Of a DNA stretch of 64,000 nucleotides, positions 38,596-50,519 are shown one piece after another (position 1 is the stretch's first letter; each line of letters starts with the position of its first letter). The DNA lies in NCBI GenBank assembly GCA_032433765.1, contig JAVIAB010000051.1:145624068-145688067 (forward strand), read 5' to 3'. The notes below the pieces were generated by a model. The model was not told where the DNA came from. It saw only the letters and a list, made by a program, of their open reading frames with translations, and searched no databases. A program made the position numbers and the translations under genes. This stretch comes from Megaustenia siamemsis. Taxonomy: Eukaryota; Mollusca; Gastropoda; Stylommatophora; Ariophantidae.

Positions 38596-38757
38596 AAAAC
38601 CCATAAAAATGTTGGCTACAGCATTGACCGACTCCACAGGTCCAGTCTGAAGGCACATTCCCAGGAAGGCACCCACTTTGATGATAACAACCTCCATAAT
38701 TCCCCAATAGATAAGTAGTGAGATGATGCAGTTGAAGAAGATAATCACGCCAAAAAT
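38596..38757 (-). CDS. SLC28A: SLC28-like exon 5: hairpin 1 with NIFMG
   Basis: 162 bases, phase 0, residues 269-322. It codes a hydrophobic helix (VIIFFNCIISLLIYWGIM), KVGAFLGM, then GPVESVNAVANIFMGF. The Asn of NIF (N317) matches the sodium-site Asn149 of VcCNT. The last residue, Phe322, replaces the Gln (CNT1 and CNT3) or Met (CNT2) that helps set nucleoside selectivity. The donor is GTAAGT. Confidence 0.93.
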
Positions 38758-38827
38758 CTGCGAGACACAGCACAGAAGAAATATATGAGTAGTCAAATTA
38801 AATGACATGGGTAACACACATAAATAG

Positions 38828-40035
38828 GACAAAGAGGTCGGGTTCGAACTTGATCGACGGCTTCCGGGTTCACCCAGCCTTAAATGAATACCTAATTTTT
38901 TTCTGGGAAAGTAAAGAGACACGGGCGTAATACCGACCACATACTCCAAAAATCATGTGCCGACGGTCCTAAAAATTGGTTATTGGTTATGGAAGGCCTC
39001 GGTATCACTGCAAACGAATCAAAATCCATAATTGCTCAACCGCCCGTGCCAGTGGAATCATCCAAATTACTAACTCATCTCCCAAACAAAGAAAGGTAAC
39101 TGTAGTCCCCATCGTAGCAGTCTCAGCACACGCCAAAAGACATAAGGCGAAACCGCGCAGAAAGTGAACACAGTCAACTGTTCCCTGTCATACGATATCA
39201 TCCTTCATCGTAAACAATTGGGACATCGAAACATGATCAAAACGGATGAGACACACAGCTCACGGTGTGCACAGAGCACTTAACTCAGTAGCTCCTGCAA
39301 CAAGCCGGACTTGGAATATGAGGAAACTGCAAGAAGGAACACTTTTCAGACATAGCCTACAATGGTTCCTGCCGCCTATCCACCATATACCATGGAAGTT
39401 CACGTCCTCCCGAAAATTATGATTGTCATATTGAGAAAAAAAAAAATAAAGCGCTTGATGATGTTAGGACATCGTTCTTGACAGTACACCAACCGAACAT
39501 ATAAACACACAGTTAGTCGTCGAATTATCACCGTCACACATCAAACAACAGACCCTGCGGTTAGCGTACAACGAACGAAACACGGTGCAAATTCCCAAAG
39601 ATGAAAATCTTTGGTCGACTTGAGGAGATATCCATTAATACGTTTCAGCATGAAAATAACTTGCATCCAAAATCCCAAAGTCGGCCATTGAACAGCACTC
39701 ACTGTGACGTAAATCGCATGTCAACACTAAATGGTGAAGGTCACTTTTACAATACTTGACTTGTCAAAAAGAAACATTGCTGTGTGTACTCGGCGGCGCA
39801 GATTTGTCCACTTCGTCGCGCAGATTTGCTAAGTAGAACATCATTTTGATTTCAACACAGAAAATTGCAACAGAGAGCCGAAATTAATCAAACCCCCGAT
39901 GCATTGTCTGCAGCGGTCGAGAGAACGTGAAACGTTCCACCATTTTGAAACGGAAGTCCCTAAAACATTATAGTCACTAACACCATATTCCCTATACGGC
40001 ACTTGGCGTCACGGGGCTCTGTACTTTTTATATAT
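38828..40035 (+). repeat. SINE split by an insertion
   Basis: The 5' piece (38828-38975) has GGTTCGAACTTGATCGACGG, CACCCAGCCTTAAATGAATA and CATGTGCCGACGGTCC. The 3' piece (39955-40035) has TAGTCACTAACACCATATTC and CACTTGGCGTCACGGGGCTC. The two pieces are continuous in the intact SINE. Confidence 0.88.
38976..39954 (+). mobile_element. Unclassified element (family X), copy 1, inside a SINE
   Basis: About 980 bases between the two SINE halves. Flanks are GTCCTAAAA on the left and GTCCCTAAAA on the right, a likely target duplication. No long ORF, no obvious terminal inverted repeats and no tail. Its first ~600 bases match 17960-18565 in inverse orientation. Confidence 0.8.
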
Positions 40036-40044
40036 AACTTCTTA

Positions 40045-40150
40045 ATTTGACATACGCTGCCAGGGAAAAAACGGATTAACACGCACAATTCAGTTCCTAG
40101 TCTCTAGGGACTTCGTGAGAGGTAACAAGCTGGCCAACGATAAGTCGCGT
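40045..40150 (+). repeat. SINE-2 fragment
   Basis: GATTAACACGCACAATTCAG and TAGTCTCTAGGGACTTCGTG match the 3' part of the copies at 28100 and 49425. Confidence 0.75.
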
Positions 40151-40620
40151 AGTACCTATTGTATTAATATATAATAAATTATGTAAAACATATTAGTGAC
40201 AAGAATACAACTTTTGATACAAATGTAAAACAAACACAAATCAGCGTAGACTTCAAACTTCTAAGGCTACTCTAATCATAACTAACATTGAAGTCTGTCT
40301 ACAAGAAATTACGATGTTCTTTCTTGTGCTTTCACACTGATCAATAAAATTGTGACATCTTTAAATTAACACCAAATATTCGATCAACCTTGACCTTACT
40401 CCTTGGATAGGTTATCAAATAATGATGATAATATTCGCTTTTATTGAGCGGCTTCGACATTCGTGTTAAAAATTTAAAAGATTCGAAATTAAGATAATCA
40501 ATTAATACAATTACAAATGTTTGTACATTTGTTGAATTCAACTGTTTTCTTTTAAACTTCCCAACTTAAAGAAGTATCCACATTCTAGCCATATGGGCAA
40601 TAATACATAAGGCCATCATA
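40151..40620. other. AT-rich intron 4, nothing seen
   Basis: No feature between the SINE-2 piece and exon 4. Confidence 0.45.
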
Positions 40621-40625
40621 CATAC

Positions 40626-40817
40626 ATTAAAAGCCAAGCCCATAGTTTTAAAGTTCTTTCCCAGAACAAACTGGGACCCAGCGTCGGAGAACTCGACCAA
40701 ACGCTGGACGAAGTCTCCCACCCACTTGAAGGCGCTGTAGCCAGCCTGTGTGCGCAGGGTCACAATAGCAAACAGAAACTGAATAATGAAGCCCCAGAAA
40801 ACTGGGTGCCAATTAAC
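40626..40817 (-). CDS. SLC28A: SLC28-like exon 4: VNW..P motif, TM5
   Basis: 192 bases, phase 0 at both ends, residues 205-268. It begins VNWHPVFWGF and carries FLFAIVTLRTQAGY and then VEFSDAGSQFVLG, each matching conserved CNT segments (VNWRPV, LRTDPG, TDAGASFVFG). The acceptor is TTTCAG and the donor GTATGT. Confidence 0.93.
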
Positions 40818-41112
40818 CTGAAACAGACAATCAAAATAAACATTGTTTCTTAAGAAATAAATAAAGTGAACAATAATTGATGGTAATAAACAGATATAGC
40901 TTGCGAAAGAGTATTAAAATATCGATTTTGTATCGATAAACAATTGATATAATAAGTAAAAGTAAGTGAAGGTTACCTGTATACCCTGATAGGCGTTCGG
41001 GGACTATGGTGTTACTGGCAATGTCTTGCTATGACCACGACATGTACAGAGTGCATGCCAAAAAAGCAGCAGCTTTCTTTATATTGAGTTCGCTTACATT
41101 TAGATTAGCAGT

Positions 41113-41208
41113 TATTGTCTGCTTTAGTTTGACCTGCCTCTAGCCGCCGTAGTCAGCTTTTATTGTCTGCTTTAGTTTGACATGCCTCTAGCCTCCGTAG
41201 TCAGATTT
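41113..41208. repeat. 48-bp direct duplication
   Basis: Two copies of a unit with TATTGTCTGCTTTAGTTTGA and CTCTAGCC.CCGTAGTCAG. The rest of 40820-41555 holds nothing else recognised. Confidence 0.9.
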
Positions 41209-41559
41209 TTTCATGTCAAGAGCCCCCATCCAGTGTTTAGAGACGTCTTGTAGCGTCGGAGTGGTTTTCCTTAGTTTCATAACCGACCTGTATCTCCTGT
41301 ATGATTTGGATGTCTTTCCGAGTCTGTCCAACCTGCATTCGACAAAGCTGGCCCTCTCATATGACGTCATTGGAATCATAAACATCATCAGTAGGATCTA
41401 ATACTTAATTGTTTATCACTTTTCACTCCCGGACATACTAAGTAGGAGTTCAATCAAGTGTGTGTCAGATACTTTTATTATTTTCTACTTGCAAGGTGTA
41501 TACAGACACGGATCCGTTGGTACAATGTAAACTGTCAGACAAGCACGCGTTGTATACGT

Positions 41560-42792
41560 TGACTACAAGAGTTGAGAACTTGTTCAATGACAGTGCCATG
41601 GCTGTCACAGACACTACAAGAGTTGAGAACTTGTTCAATGACAGTGCCATGGCTGTCACAGACACTACAAGAGTTGAGAACTTGTTCAATGACAGTGTCA
41701 CGGCTGTCACAGACACTACAAGAGTTGAGAACTTGTTCAATGACAGTGCCATGGCTGTCACAGACACTACAAGAGTTGAGAACTTGTTCAATGACAGTGC
41801 CATGGCTGTCACAGACACTACAAGAGTTGAGAACTTGTTCAATGACAGTGCCATGGCTGTCACAGACACTACAAGAGTTGAGAACTTGTTCAATGACAGT
41901 GCCATGGCTGTCACAGACACTACAAGAGTTGAGAACTTGTTCAATGACAGTGTCACGGCTGTCACAGACACTACAAGTCTTGAGAACTTGTTCAATGACA
42001 GTGCCACGGCTGTCACAGACACTACAAGAGTTGAGAACTTGTTCAATGACAGTGCCACGGCTGTCACAGACACTACAAGAGTTGAGAACTTGTTCAATGA
42101 CAGTGTCACGGCTGTCACAGACAATACAAGAGTTGAGAACTTGTTCAATGACAGTGCCACGGCTGTCACAGACACTACAAGAGTTGAGAACTTGTTCAAT
42201 GACAGTGCCACGGCTGTCATAGACACTACAAGAGTTGAGAACTTGTTCATTGACAGTGTCACGGCTGTCACAGACACTACAAGAGTTGAGAACTTGTTCA
42301 ATGACAGTGTCACGGCTGTCACAGACACTACAAGTGTTGAGAACTTGTTCAATGACAGTGCCACGGCTGTCACAGACACTACAAGAGTTGAGAACTTGTT
42401 CAATGACAGTGCCACGGCTGTCACAGACACTACAAGAGTTGAGAACTTGTTCAATGACAGTGCCACGGCTGTCACAGACACTACAAGAGTTGAGAACTTG
42501 TTCAATGGCAGTGCCACGGCTGTCACAGACACTACAAGAGTTGAGAACTTGTTCAATGGCAGTGCCACGGCTGTCACAGACACTACAAGAGTTGAGAACT
42601 TGTTCAATGGCAGTGCCACGGCTGTCACAGACACTACAAGAGTTGAGAACTTGTTCAATGGCAGTGCCACGGCTGTCACAGACACTACAAGAGTTGAGAA
42701 CTTGTTCAATGGCAGTGCCACGGCTGTCACAGACACTACAAGTGTTGAGAACTTGTTCAATGACAGTGTCATGGCTGTCACAGACACTACAA
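41560..42792. repeat. 51-bp minisatellite, ~24 copies
   Basis: Unit with CTACAAGAGTTGAGAACTTG, TTCAATGACAGTGCCACGGC and TGTCACAGACA. It is open in several frames on both strands (451 codons plus; 545 and 429 minus), solely because of its 3n length. It ends 118 bases from the exon 3 donor. Confidence 0.98.
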
Positions 42793-42910
42793 CAACGTAC
42801 ATCATACACCTCTGACATGGACACACATATGTTTCATAATAGGTCACTATTAAACTAAACACTACAACATCGGCATAAACAAACACATTCATATTATCTA
42901 TACGACATAC

Positions 42911-43055
42911 TCTGCTTGGTCGTTTAGAAAGGATCAGGCAGATGATGATGAGAACGACAATGCCGAGGAGGGACTGGACGTTGTGCGGGTTTTCTTTGAG
43001 AACATCGAAGCCCAGGAAGCAGCAGAGCCCCGCAGTGGTGGCAATGTACAAGCCG
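42911..43055 (-). CDS. SLC28A: SLC28-like exon 3: TM3 and TM4
   Basis: 145 bases coding Tyr156 (shared) and residues 157-204. It starts GLYIATTAGLCC (TM3), then a loop, then LLGIVVLIIICLIL (TM4) and SKRPSR, equal to the SKYPTR/VYWRP junction of CNT3. The acceptor is TTTCAG and the donor GTATGT. The reading frame stays open through the donor into the 51-bp array downstream, which is discussed in the findings. Confidence 0.9.
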
Positions 43056-43059
43056 CTGA

Positions 43060-44390
43060 AACAAACATGTTGGCGTGTTAATGGTATTTTATGAGAGCTC
43101 ATCTTTTATTTAAAAGTTTTATGTTGATTCCGAGCTTAATATCTGGATTAAAGGTTTAACATCTATCCATGAATTAGCGAAAGGAAATGTCATTTACACT
43201 CCTTGAAAGTTGATAGATGAAGAAGTTAATATCAGTTATGTTTTGTGCCATCTTGTATAAAGCAGTGTTACATTTCATTCGCCTAATGAATCATATATTA
43301 GCATTCGTTCGTTGTCACAATTGTACTTCAGTTCAGAGACAACCGCCATTTGGATTTGTTTGGCGCCAGTTACTTTCAACTGTTTAGCGTTCAGCTATAA
43401 CGATGGACGATCGCATATCCCTCTCCGGACGTTCGACAAGAATGACGACATGGTACAGATTTCATTGCTGTTCCTAGGTCTGCAGCTCTAGATCGACACC
43501 CGGATGTTCCGGTTAGTCAAGAGAGGTGTTGCCTAGATTCAGGTGGGCTACGAGTTCACCTGGTTACAATTGACTTGAGACTTGAATACGATTCTCAATT
43601 CAAGACAACTAATGTACTTTACATGTCACCATCTAACTCTACCCTGTGGAAGAACATTATAGAAGCATCACATTCACATGTTTCCTATTTAAATTTGTGT
43701 TCATTTACCTAATTCCTATTCACAACTTAATTACATTAATAATCACACCGTCCATCAAAGTTCATTGAATATTCCTCCTTGAAAGAACCCGCGTCACAGA
43801 AATTTTCCTATTCACTAACCTGTATTGTCTATGTGACCTGTTCTATGTGACCTGTTCTATGTGACACCTTTCCGTTGAATACTGTTGATCCTTGACTTGG
43901 CCTCTGTTTATAACTGTTCTAGTTATAGTTTGAAAGTTCTTGTTTCTTTAATGATAAATTTCCTTACCTTGTCTGCAGTTCTCCATCTTGTTTGAATAAT
44001 CACTGCGATTCGATGATACTGGAATTTCGTTTAGTTTGTTTGCTCTGTCTGTGACGATAATTGACGACGCTGCTACTACTGTTGTGATCCAACATTCTGT
44101 CTTGCTCTTGATTGACGCCCTTGGCGCCTGTCACTGCACCATAATGTCCCCGGAGATGGTGGTATGTGTCTTCGACGTCGGCAACCTCATGTCACCAGAG
44201 AAATGTTTTCTAGCTCGTTACGCTACGCTACGGAACCATAACGTCACAGGAGCCTAAATGACTTCTTTCACAGCACAGTAAAGTCACCAGTTGATTGACC
44301 CATCACTTGTGGTGACCGTCAGCTAGCACCACTGCTAACGTTACAATGGTGGTGGAGCTGTCTCTGAATCAGACCGCTGGATGACGTTGC
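43060..44390. other. Intron 2, no gene seen
   Basis: Mixed composition; no exon-like segment matching SLC28. A 73-codon ORF at 44036-44257 lacks recognisable domains. Confidence 0.45.
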
Positions 44391-44394
44391 TTAC

Positions 44395-44640
44395 CACCAC
44401 TGTCTCTCATAGTTCAAGTGGATGAATGGCGACTCCCACACACACGTAGCCCGTGACGTTGTTCTCGTGAACTTGGATACTCGGTCCGACACCTACCGCT
44501 GGCCTGGAAAATTGACACGTCTACACCCCTGTCATGTGGTTAATTTTAGTACTTCGCTTTAGTTTGTGCCCGCGACATTTTCCCAAGTTCTTACTCCGCC
44601 TAGTGGATATTTTCTTATGTAAGTCTAGACAGATTAGATT
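44395..44640 (+). pseudogene. Possible BEL/Ty3-like integrase C-terminal relic
   Basis: Frame HVARDVVLVNLDTRSDTYRW followed by PGKLTRLHP resembles the GDVVLV..D....W..GR...LHP segment at the end of LTR-retrotransposon integrases. Short and followed by stops; tentative. The next kilobase (44640-45620) shows an 83-codon ORF (45212-45463) of unknown kind. Confidence 0.3.
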
Positions 44641-45624
44641 CTGTATCAAGTTTAAGTCATAATTTTGATTGCTATGTGTTTGTGATTACTTCTATGCTTC
44701 AATGTTCGGTCTGTCCAAGACTGTTGTGTGTATGATTTGAGGAGAAACATGTGAGATGCACATTTTTTAAAAAGACAATTTTATGAAAATGTAATTATAT
44801 GTAGACGGAGAGAATTGCCTAAAATTTAGGCATATGTGGTGAGAGAGAACTCATAAGAAGACTTTCGACCCGACAAGAGTGGACCAGTAAATTAAGCCTG
44901 TAGCTAAGAGGTTCTGTAAGAAAGCGTATTGCTATGCAGACAACTTTATTAGCCGTGCCAGAAGAGCACGTGTTCAGGGAGAATAAGAGAACAGAGTAGA
45001 CGGGTCTTGTTTCTTTTTCAGAACTGGCACAGATATGATGCCGAAGAAAGACTAAACACGTCTTATTAGGCAATTAAGAGAGTACAGGTGCGAAGGCCGA
45101 TCGAGCCTTAAATATTTCAGAATTGATGTTTCCACAAAATGTTTTGCATACATGAGACACATGTTGTGTCGCAAAGATGTTTATTGAATGTCATGATATT
45201 GTTGTAGAATTATGAATGTTGTATATGTAAACACCAATTACAGAACCTACCAGTTTAAATTAATAGACGGAAAGAAATGTGGGTTAGACATAGACAAAAC
45301 AGACGATGACCTCAATTTAGCCGGCCTACATTCAGGCTATGTCCAGAGTGACGTCACGTTAGTCAGAGGCTTCAGAGCAAAACAAAGTGGCATGGCAGAG
45401 CCATGTTGTAAGATGATTGTATACATGATGGATATTTTTGAGATTCCAGTTGATAGATGTTGAATTTGTATTTCTAATTGTTGTAATAATTGATGTACAA
45501 TGAGAAAAAGGAAATTAGTTAGCCCATTAAGGAAGTAGAAAGAGAGCAGTCACACTATGTTTTTATTTTGAGTTAAATTGATATATGAATATATCAATTC
45601 AACTGAAATGTTGAGGGAGATGTA

Positions 45625-46703
45625 TGTTATAGTGTGACTCAGTCATGGGCGATAATGGAAGAATAGAAGAATATGACGATAGACAGAAGAATAAAAGAAT
45701 GATGCGATGACGATGTGAGGTAGGATAGTTTTAGGCGGCGTAGAAAAGACAATCTTCAGAGGATTAGCAAGGAGACGTTAAGTCTACCCAACTCAGTCGC
45801 TGAGTCGTAATCAACTTGAAGATTACCAGTGAAATGCGTACATGTGGTCAGCCTAAAGCCAGACAGATATTTGCTCTGGTCGACAAAGTTGCGTAACGCA
45901 ACGACACGGCCGCTGGTTTATATTGTAACATTCAGAGTTAAGCCGAAAAAAGGGCGTAATCAAAAGACCGGAAACTCTTATATCGGCAGACGCCTTGAAG
46001 TCCAGAGAAGACCTGAGATGAAAGCGGACAATTAAACTGCCCCGCGTAAACAAAGGGCCAAGGGAGGAGTTATGTTGTAGGTTTTTAGTTATGGGAAAAG
46101 GTTTGAGAAGATTGACAGGTTGTCGATTAAAGCAATAAGACTATGGACATGGTCAAGAAAGGCGGAGTTAAGAAGTAGTGACGGTCAACAGACGTAGGTT
46201 AGGCCGTATCAGTGGTCGGGGGGTGTGGTCACCGGGGACTTAACGCTGAGACCCTGGGAACTAGAGATGCCCAGAATGCTTTGGGAGGGGCAGTAGCTAG
46301 AGAAGACTAAGAAGCCAGGGCTTGACTGAAACGGACAGTCGGCCAGACTCAGTGAGACTTTACTGAACTCGAAACAAGAACACGACAAGAACTTAAGTTG
46401 GACTTATACAATTGAAATAATTCGTTTAGAGGATTGGTGATACGTATTGGACTTAGATGTATAATAGTTGAAGGAAGTCCAACTGTGTAACTATGAGTCG
46501 AGTCAAGATACTAGTTCCTCAGAACTATCAGATGTGAGATAGAGACATGCAGATATTAACAAAGAACACTATACGGTCAACAAAGTTACTGACGGACAAA
46601 AGTTATTTGACAATTCATCATCGCCGATAGGCTATGTCAAATAACGACATTTTGTAAAACCACACACATGAAGTCACTAATAAAGACTGTTTATACTTGT
46701 TCA
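45625..46703 (+). mobile_element. Possible solo LTR
   Basis: Preceded by a purine run (GTTGAGGGAGATG), starts TGTTATAG, contains AATAAAG at 46677-46683 and ends TTGTTCA (46703) about 20 bases on. TG..CA ends, length (about 1.1 kb) and a poly-A signal fit an LTR; no second copy or target duplication was verified. Confidence 0.35.
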
Positions 46704-46869
46704 AAAGGATGATGAGTTATATGTGTGTGTCGATGAAAGAACAAGTAGTAAGTTACAAAGAAATCAGATAGAGACCCTGCAACAGTGTTCTTTTGATACA
46801 AAGACGATACATGCAGCAGATATGCCAGACCTTATGTGTCCCATGACATTTTTTGCTAAGTATCTAACT

Positions 46870-47085
46870 TTGCACTGGAGCCTCACTGTATCTCGTCACT
46901 TGACCTTTTTCTGGGCGAGCCTCACTGTATATCGTTACATGACCTTTTTCTGGGCGAGCCTCACTGTATCTCGTCACTTGACCTTTTTCTGGGCGAGCCT
47001 CACTGTATATCGTCACTTGACCTTTTTCTGGGCGAGCCTCACTGTATATCGTCACTTGACCTTTTTCTGGGCGAGCCTCACAATC
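46870..47085. repeat. 39-bp minisatellite, ~5.5 copies
   Basis: Unit with CCTCACTGTATATCGTCACT and TGACCTTTTTCTGGGCGAG. Between it and exon 2 (47090-47510) nothing is recognised. Confidence 0.95.
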
Positions 47086-47511
47086 TCGGTAAGGGAATTC
47101 CTGCCCCTTATTATTGCTTCTCGCCTCACTATTCTTTTTAGTGTTCTCAATTCTCTAGTTGTCTGTTATCATCACATGGCCGACATTTGACCACTTTCTT
47201 CTTTTGTTCACAGATGCTATTTTAGTACGCATGGCTATTTTTTCCTAATACCGCAGCAGTGTATTCTAAAACTTTCCTGAGGCATTTGCTTTCACATGTT
47301 CTTTCTTTTCTTGCTTTCAAATTGTGGCATGGAAAAGTAAGCATGGATATTACATATAAATTAAACATTCAGAGCTTTGTGTTTATCCTTAGTAGTTTTT
47401 ATCGCAGTTTTGTCATAGTTTTGTTATCGTTTTACCACAGATGTTATGTTTTCAGTGGAACGTGTGAAAACGAACAGACATAATTATAAGGGAGATAACT
47501 GAGACACTTAC

Positions 47512-47679
47512 TAGCGAATGATTTTACAAGCTTTTGTTCCCCTGTTTGAGGACAAGCATGACGCTACATTCTTGGAGAGACAAAATGAGACAGCTGGTGT
47601 CAGGAACAATTTTTTGCCGAGGTAGATCACAAATATGACAGTACCACCCAGCAGAGTGATCGAACCTTCGTCTCCAAAT
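47512..47679 (-). CDS. SLC28A: SLC28-like exon 2: TM2
   Basis: 168 bases, phase 2 in and phase 2 out. The acceptor is TTTCAG and the donor a strong TA|GTAAGT. It completes Arg100 and codes residues 101-155: FGDEGSITLL, then a hydrophobic GGTVIFVIYLG, then a basic loop ending KIIR. This aligns with the TM2 and cytosolic loop of CNT3. Without splicing, a TAG stop appears in frame exactly at the donor, which supports the border. Confidence 0.85.
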
Positions 47680-47684
47680 CTGAA

Positions 47685-48305
47685 ATTCACAAATCACAGT
47701 TTGTTTTTTATTGAAATTTATAATAATAATTATTAAAAAAATATAACTTGTATGATTATTCGAAGGCTCGTTCAAATTGATGTTTTACAAGTTATAGCGT
47801 AGATTTGCATTAACGCTCGGGTTAAAGTTGCAACCTCTCACATCAGAATCTCTCAAAGTAATCAATTCATTAAAATGTTTATTTTGAAAAACGTGAAGAT
47901 ATAATAAAATATAAATAAAGCAAATATTATTTCAGATAAAAAATTAACATTTCTACATAGGAGCACAAAGTAGAAACAACCTACTGAAATATCCACTTTA
48001 AAGGTGAGAAGAATAGATAAACCCAGAGCATCTCACATTTAAATGCAACAAATCTGATAGAATTTGGCTAAAATACCCGTTTCAGAGTATAACAAGAACC
48101 CGGGACGTCTTAACCACAATCAAACACGTGTTCTTTATTTTATATTTTAAAATTCGTTCCTAGCTTTCATATTGGCTTACATTTTGCTGACCGTGTCATA
48201 GGTGAGTGTCATTTATTACGTAAACAATTGAGAACAGTGGAGCGGTGACCACTGTTTGTTCATGACATTTGATAATCTCATTCTACAACTAAAAGAACAA
48301 TAAAC
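47685..48305. other. AT-rich intron 1, nothing seen
   Basis: No feature recognised upstream (minus strand) of exon 2. Confidence 0.45.
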
Positions 48306-48311
48306 GGTACT

Positions 48312-48690
48312 AATTACTACTAATTTGACTACTGCTACTACTACTACTACTACTACTACCATTATTACTATTGCAATATACTACTATTGTTACTACTACA
48401 GTTACTGCTGCTAATACTGCTATACTACTACTGCTATTACTACTACTGCTGTTACTACTACAACTACTAATGCTACTACTACTACTACTGCTACTACTAT
48501 TAGCACTCTTAGAAATACTATAACAAAAGCTAGAATTGATACAACTGCTGCTACTACTAATGCTAATACTGCTACTATATAGTGCTATTATTGCTACAAA
48601 TACTGCTACTACAACTGCTACTATTGCTACAACTGTTGCTACCACTACGGCTACTATTTTTACTATAATAACAATACTACTACTACAACT
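48312..48690. repeat. Degenerate (CTA)n trinucleotide tract
   Basis: About 380 bases of CTA/CTG/ATA triplets. Confidence 0.93.
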
Positions 48691-48914
48691 ACTGCTACAA
48701 GCAATGCACCATTTCTTTCTACTCCTGCAACTAAAACAAAAGTAAATATTGTAATAACAACTACTGCTGTACTACCCATAACTGGTTCCCTAAAGAAACT
48801 GAGTTAAACACGTATGTGCGACGTTAACAATGTTATAGAAAATATAAATCGATTGGGTCATGCGTAAACACTATGTTGAGAAGAATTAGGTTAAAGAGGT
48901 AGTTAATACCAACT

Positions 48915-49200
48915 ACCTATCTATCTTTCGTTCGCCTGAAGTATTGTCTTTATCTGCAATGTCGTTTCTTGTATACATTTTACTGTCTTTTGTAATTCTT
49001 GCAGTGGCCCATATAGTTTTGTCTGTAGTGTTGTATCTATGGGCCAATGGATTTTCCTCAGTCTACTATATTCAGTGCAGTCTAGAAGTATGCAGCAGTC
49101 TGGGGCGCTGTACACATGTACATGTAGTGGAGATTAGGATATTGAATTTGGTATACCATGTATATATATTTACATGTGGCTATGGAGTCGATTGTGTCCT
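48915..49200 (-). repeat. I-type LINE 3' end fragment
   Basis: Plus strand CTATCTATCTTTCGTTCGCC followed by the same bases as 9300-9560; 5'-truncated copy with a short (GATA)n tail. Confidence 0.92.
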
Positions 49201-49424
49201 TGTGGTGATTGCAATACCAACTAAGGAGACTTCCATTTGATGATCTGGACCTCGCCTAGTTCCCAAGATAAAATCTTTAAAAAAAAAATTAAAAAAAAAA
49301 AAAACTCGAGGAGAACAATTAAAAGAGAGACTCAACTATGGGCTTAAGAACAAAACAAGTACCTACAAAACTAACAATGAATAGCTAGACATGAAGAGTT
49401 ATTTATGTATTTATTTTTTTTTTG

Positions 49425-49660
49425 TTCGCCAGCTTTTACCTCTGACGTCCCTAGAGACTAGGAACTGAATTTTGCGTGATAATCCATTTTTCCCTGGCAG
49501 ACGTGTGCACAGTGGTCCCTCGCCGCACAGGCAGATAATTCCGACTTCGGAGGTACTCATATTTTTTCCGTCGATTTTTCCGGGCCTCGCTTCTGAGACA
49601 AGGGGTGGTTGCCGCAGAGAGAAATCATAAATAAAAATCCCAATCAATGAAGAGTTATGA
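49425..49660 (-). repeat. SINE-2, copy 2
   Basis: Reverse strand: ATTTTTATTTATGATTTCTC, GCGGCAACCACCCCTTG, GAGTACCTCCGAAGTCGG, AATTATCTGCCTGTGCGGCG, TAGTCTCTAGGGACGTC. Poly-A tracts (49277-49303) and a T-run adjoin. Confidence 0.78.
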
Positions 49661-49714
49661 TCTATGTGCGTCTTCCAACGAGAGAAAATAAAGGTAACAA
49701 ACATGTTGAAATCA

Positions 49715-49830
49715 CTAGTACTATAACATCTAGTTCTATAACAAGTAGTTCTATAACAATTAGTTCTATAACAAGTAGTTCTATAACAAGTAGTTCTATA
49801 ACAAGTAGTTCTACTGAAACTACCGCTGCT
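49715..49830. repeat. 15-bp array, ~7 copies
   Basis: Unit TAGTTCTATAACAAG. The 390 bases to exon 1 hold nothing else. Confidence 0.93.
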
Positions 49831-50219
49831 TCTACTACAACTTCTGTCTTGTGAAGTGTATGAAGATAGACACATATTTATGTTCTGACATATGCTAATA
49901 AATGACGCACAGAGTTGTCCTCTGTCTCTTCCTACTGACAAGTTTGTTAGCAGTCACATTGTGATTGAAACTTTCTCTTGTTCCAATAATTCCACGATGA
50001 GTCTACAGTACCTGACCTTGTTACTGTTGTTATCTTCACAAGATTGTACATCTCATACATGCAACACGTTCAGGAATGCACAATGTCCTTATGCAGACAG
50101 GGTTGTGGAACATTTATATAATACATGTAGTAGTGGATGTGCAGGATATATATATAAGACATGTAACAGAGGCCACACAACATACAAATAAAATATGCTG
50201 TAATGGATGCACACTATAC

Positions 50220-50518
50220 CTGTAATACATGCAGTAAGCAAAGTAAGCTGCATACAGCATTAGCAGAACAATCTTGTATACTCGACTGACAACTGGCCGG
50301 ATACGGGCATATGCTCGTCCAATGGCCCCTTCTACATGCTCCATACATTTCACACAGGGTCCTCGGTCGTACATCTCATCGCTGACGTTAATTGAGATCT
50401 CATTAGAGACATCCACTTTATCAATGTCTCTGTCGTTGTCACTCTCAGAAACGACTGTAAGTTGTACACCATTTTCCAGGGGCACCACTGTTGAGTTAGA
50501 ACTTGGTAAGATTGTCAT
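50220..50518 (-). CDS. SLC28A: SLC28-like exon 1 (first coding): N-terminus and TM1
   Basis: Codes residues 1-99 plus two bases of codon 100. Starts at ATG (50518-50516), which directly follows an AG acceptor, so a 5' non-coding exon probably lies upstream. Residues 1-78 are polar and acidic, as in the cytosolic N-terminus of animal CNTs, with CVKC near 55-58; residues about 82-99 (KIVLLMLYAAYFAYCMYY) form TM1. The donor is GTATAG after TTACAG. An alternative in-frame ATG 18 bases upstream (50536) would only be used if the acceptor is skipped. Confidence 0.85.
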
Positions 50519-50519
50519 C

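Noticed and set aside
41460..42815. Long ORFs (451 plus, 545 and 429 minus codons) as proteins
   Set aside because: All come from a 51-bp tandem array open in several frames on both strands; no domain, start context or independent support.
44036..44257. 73-codon ORF as a small gene
   Set aside because: No recognisable domain or signal; the length is within chance for this composition.
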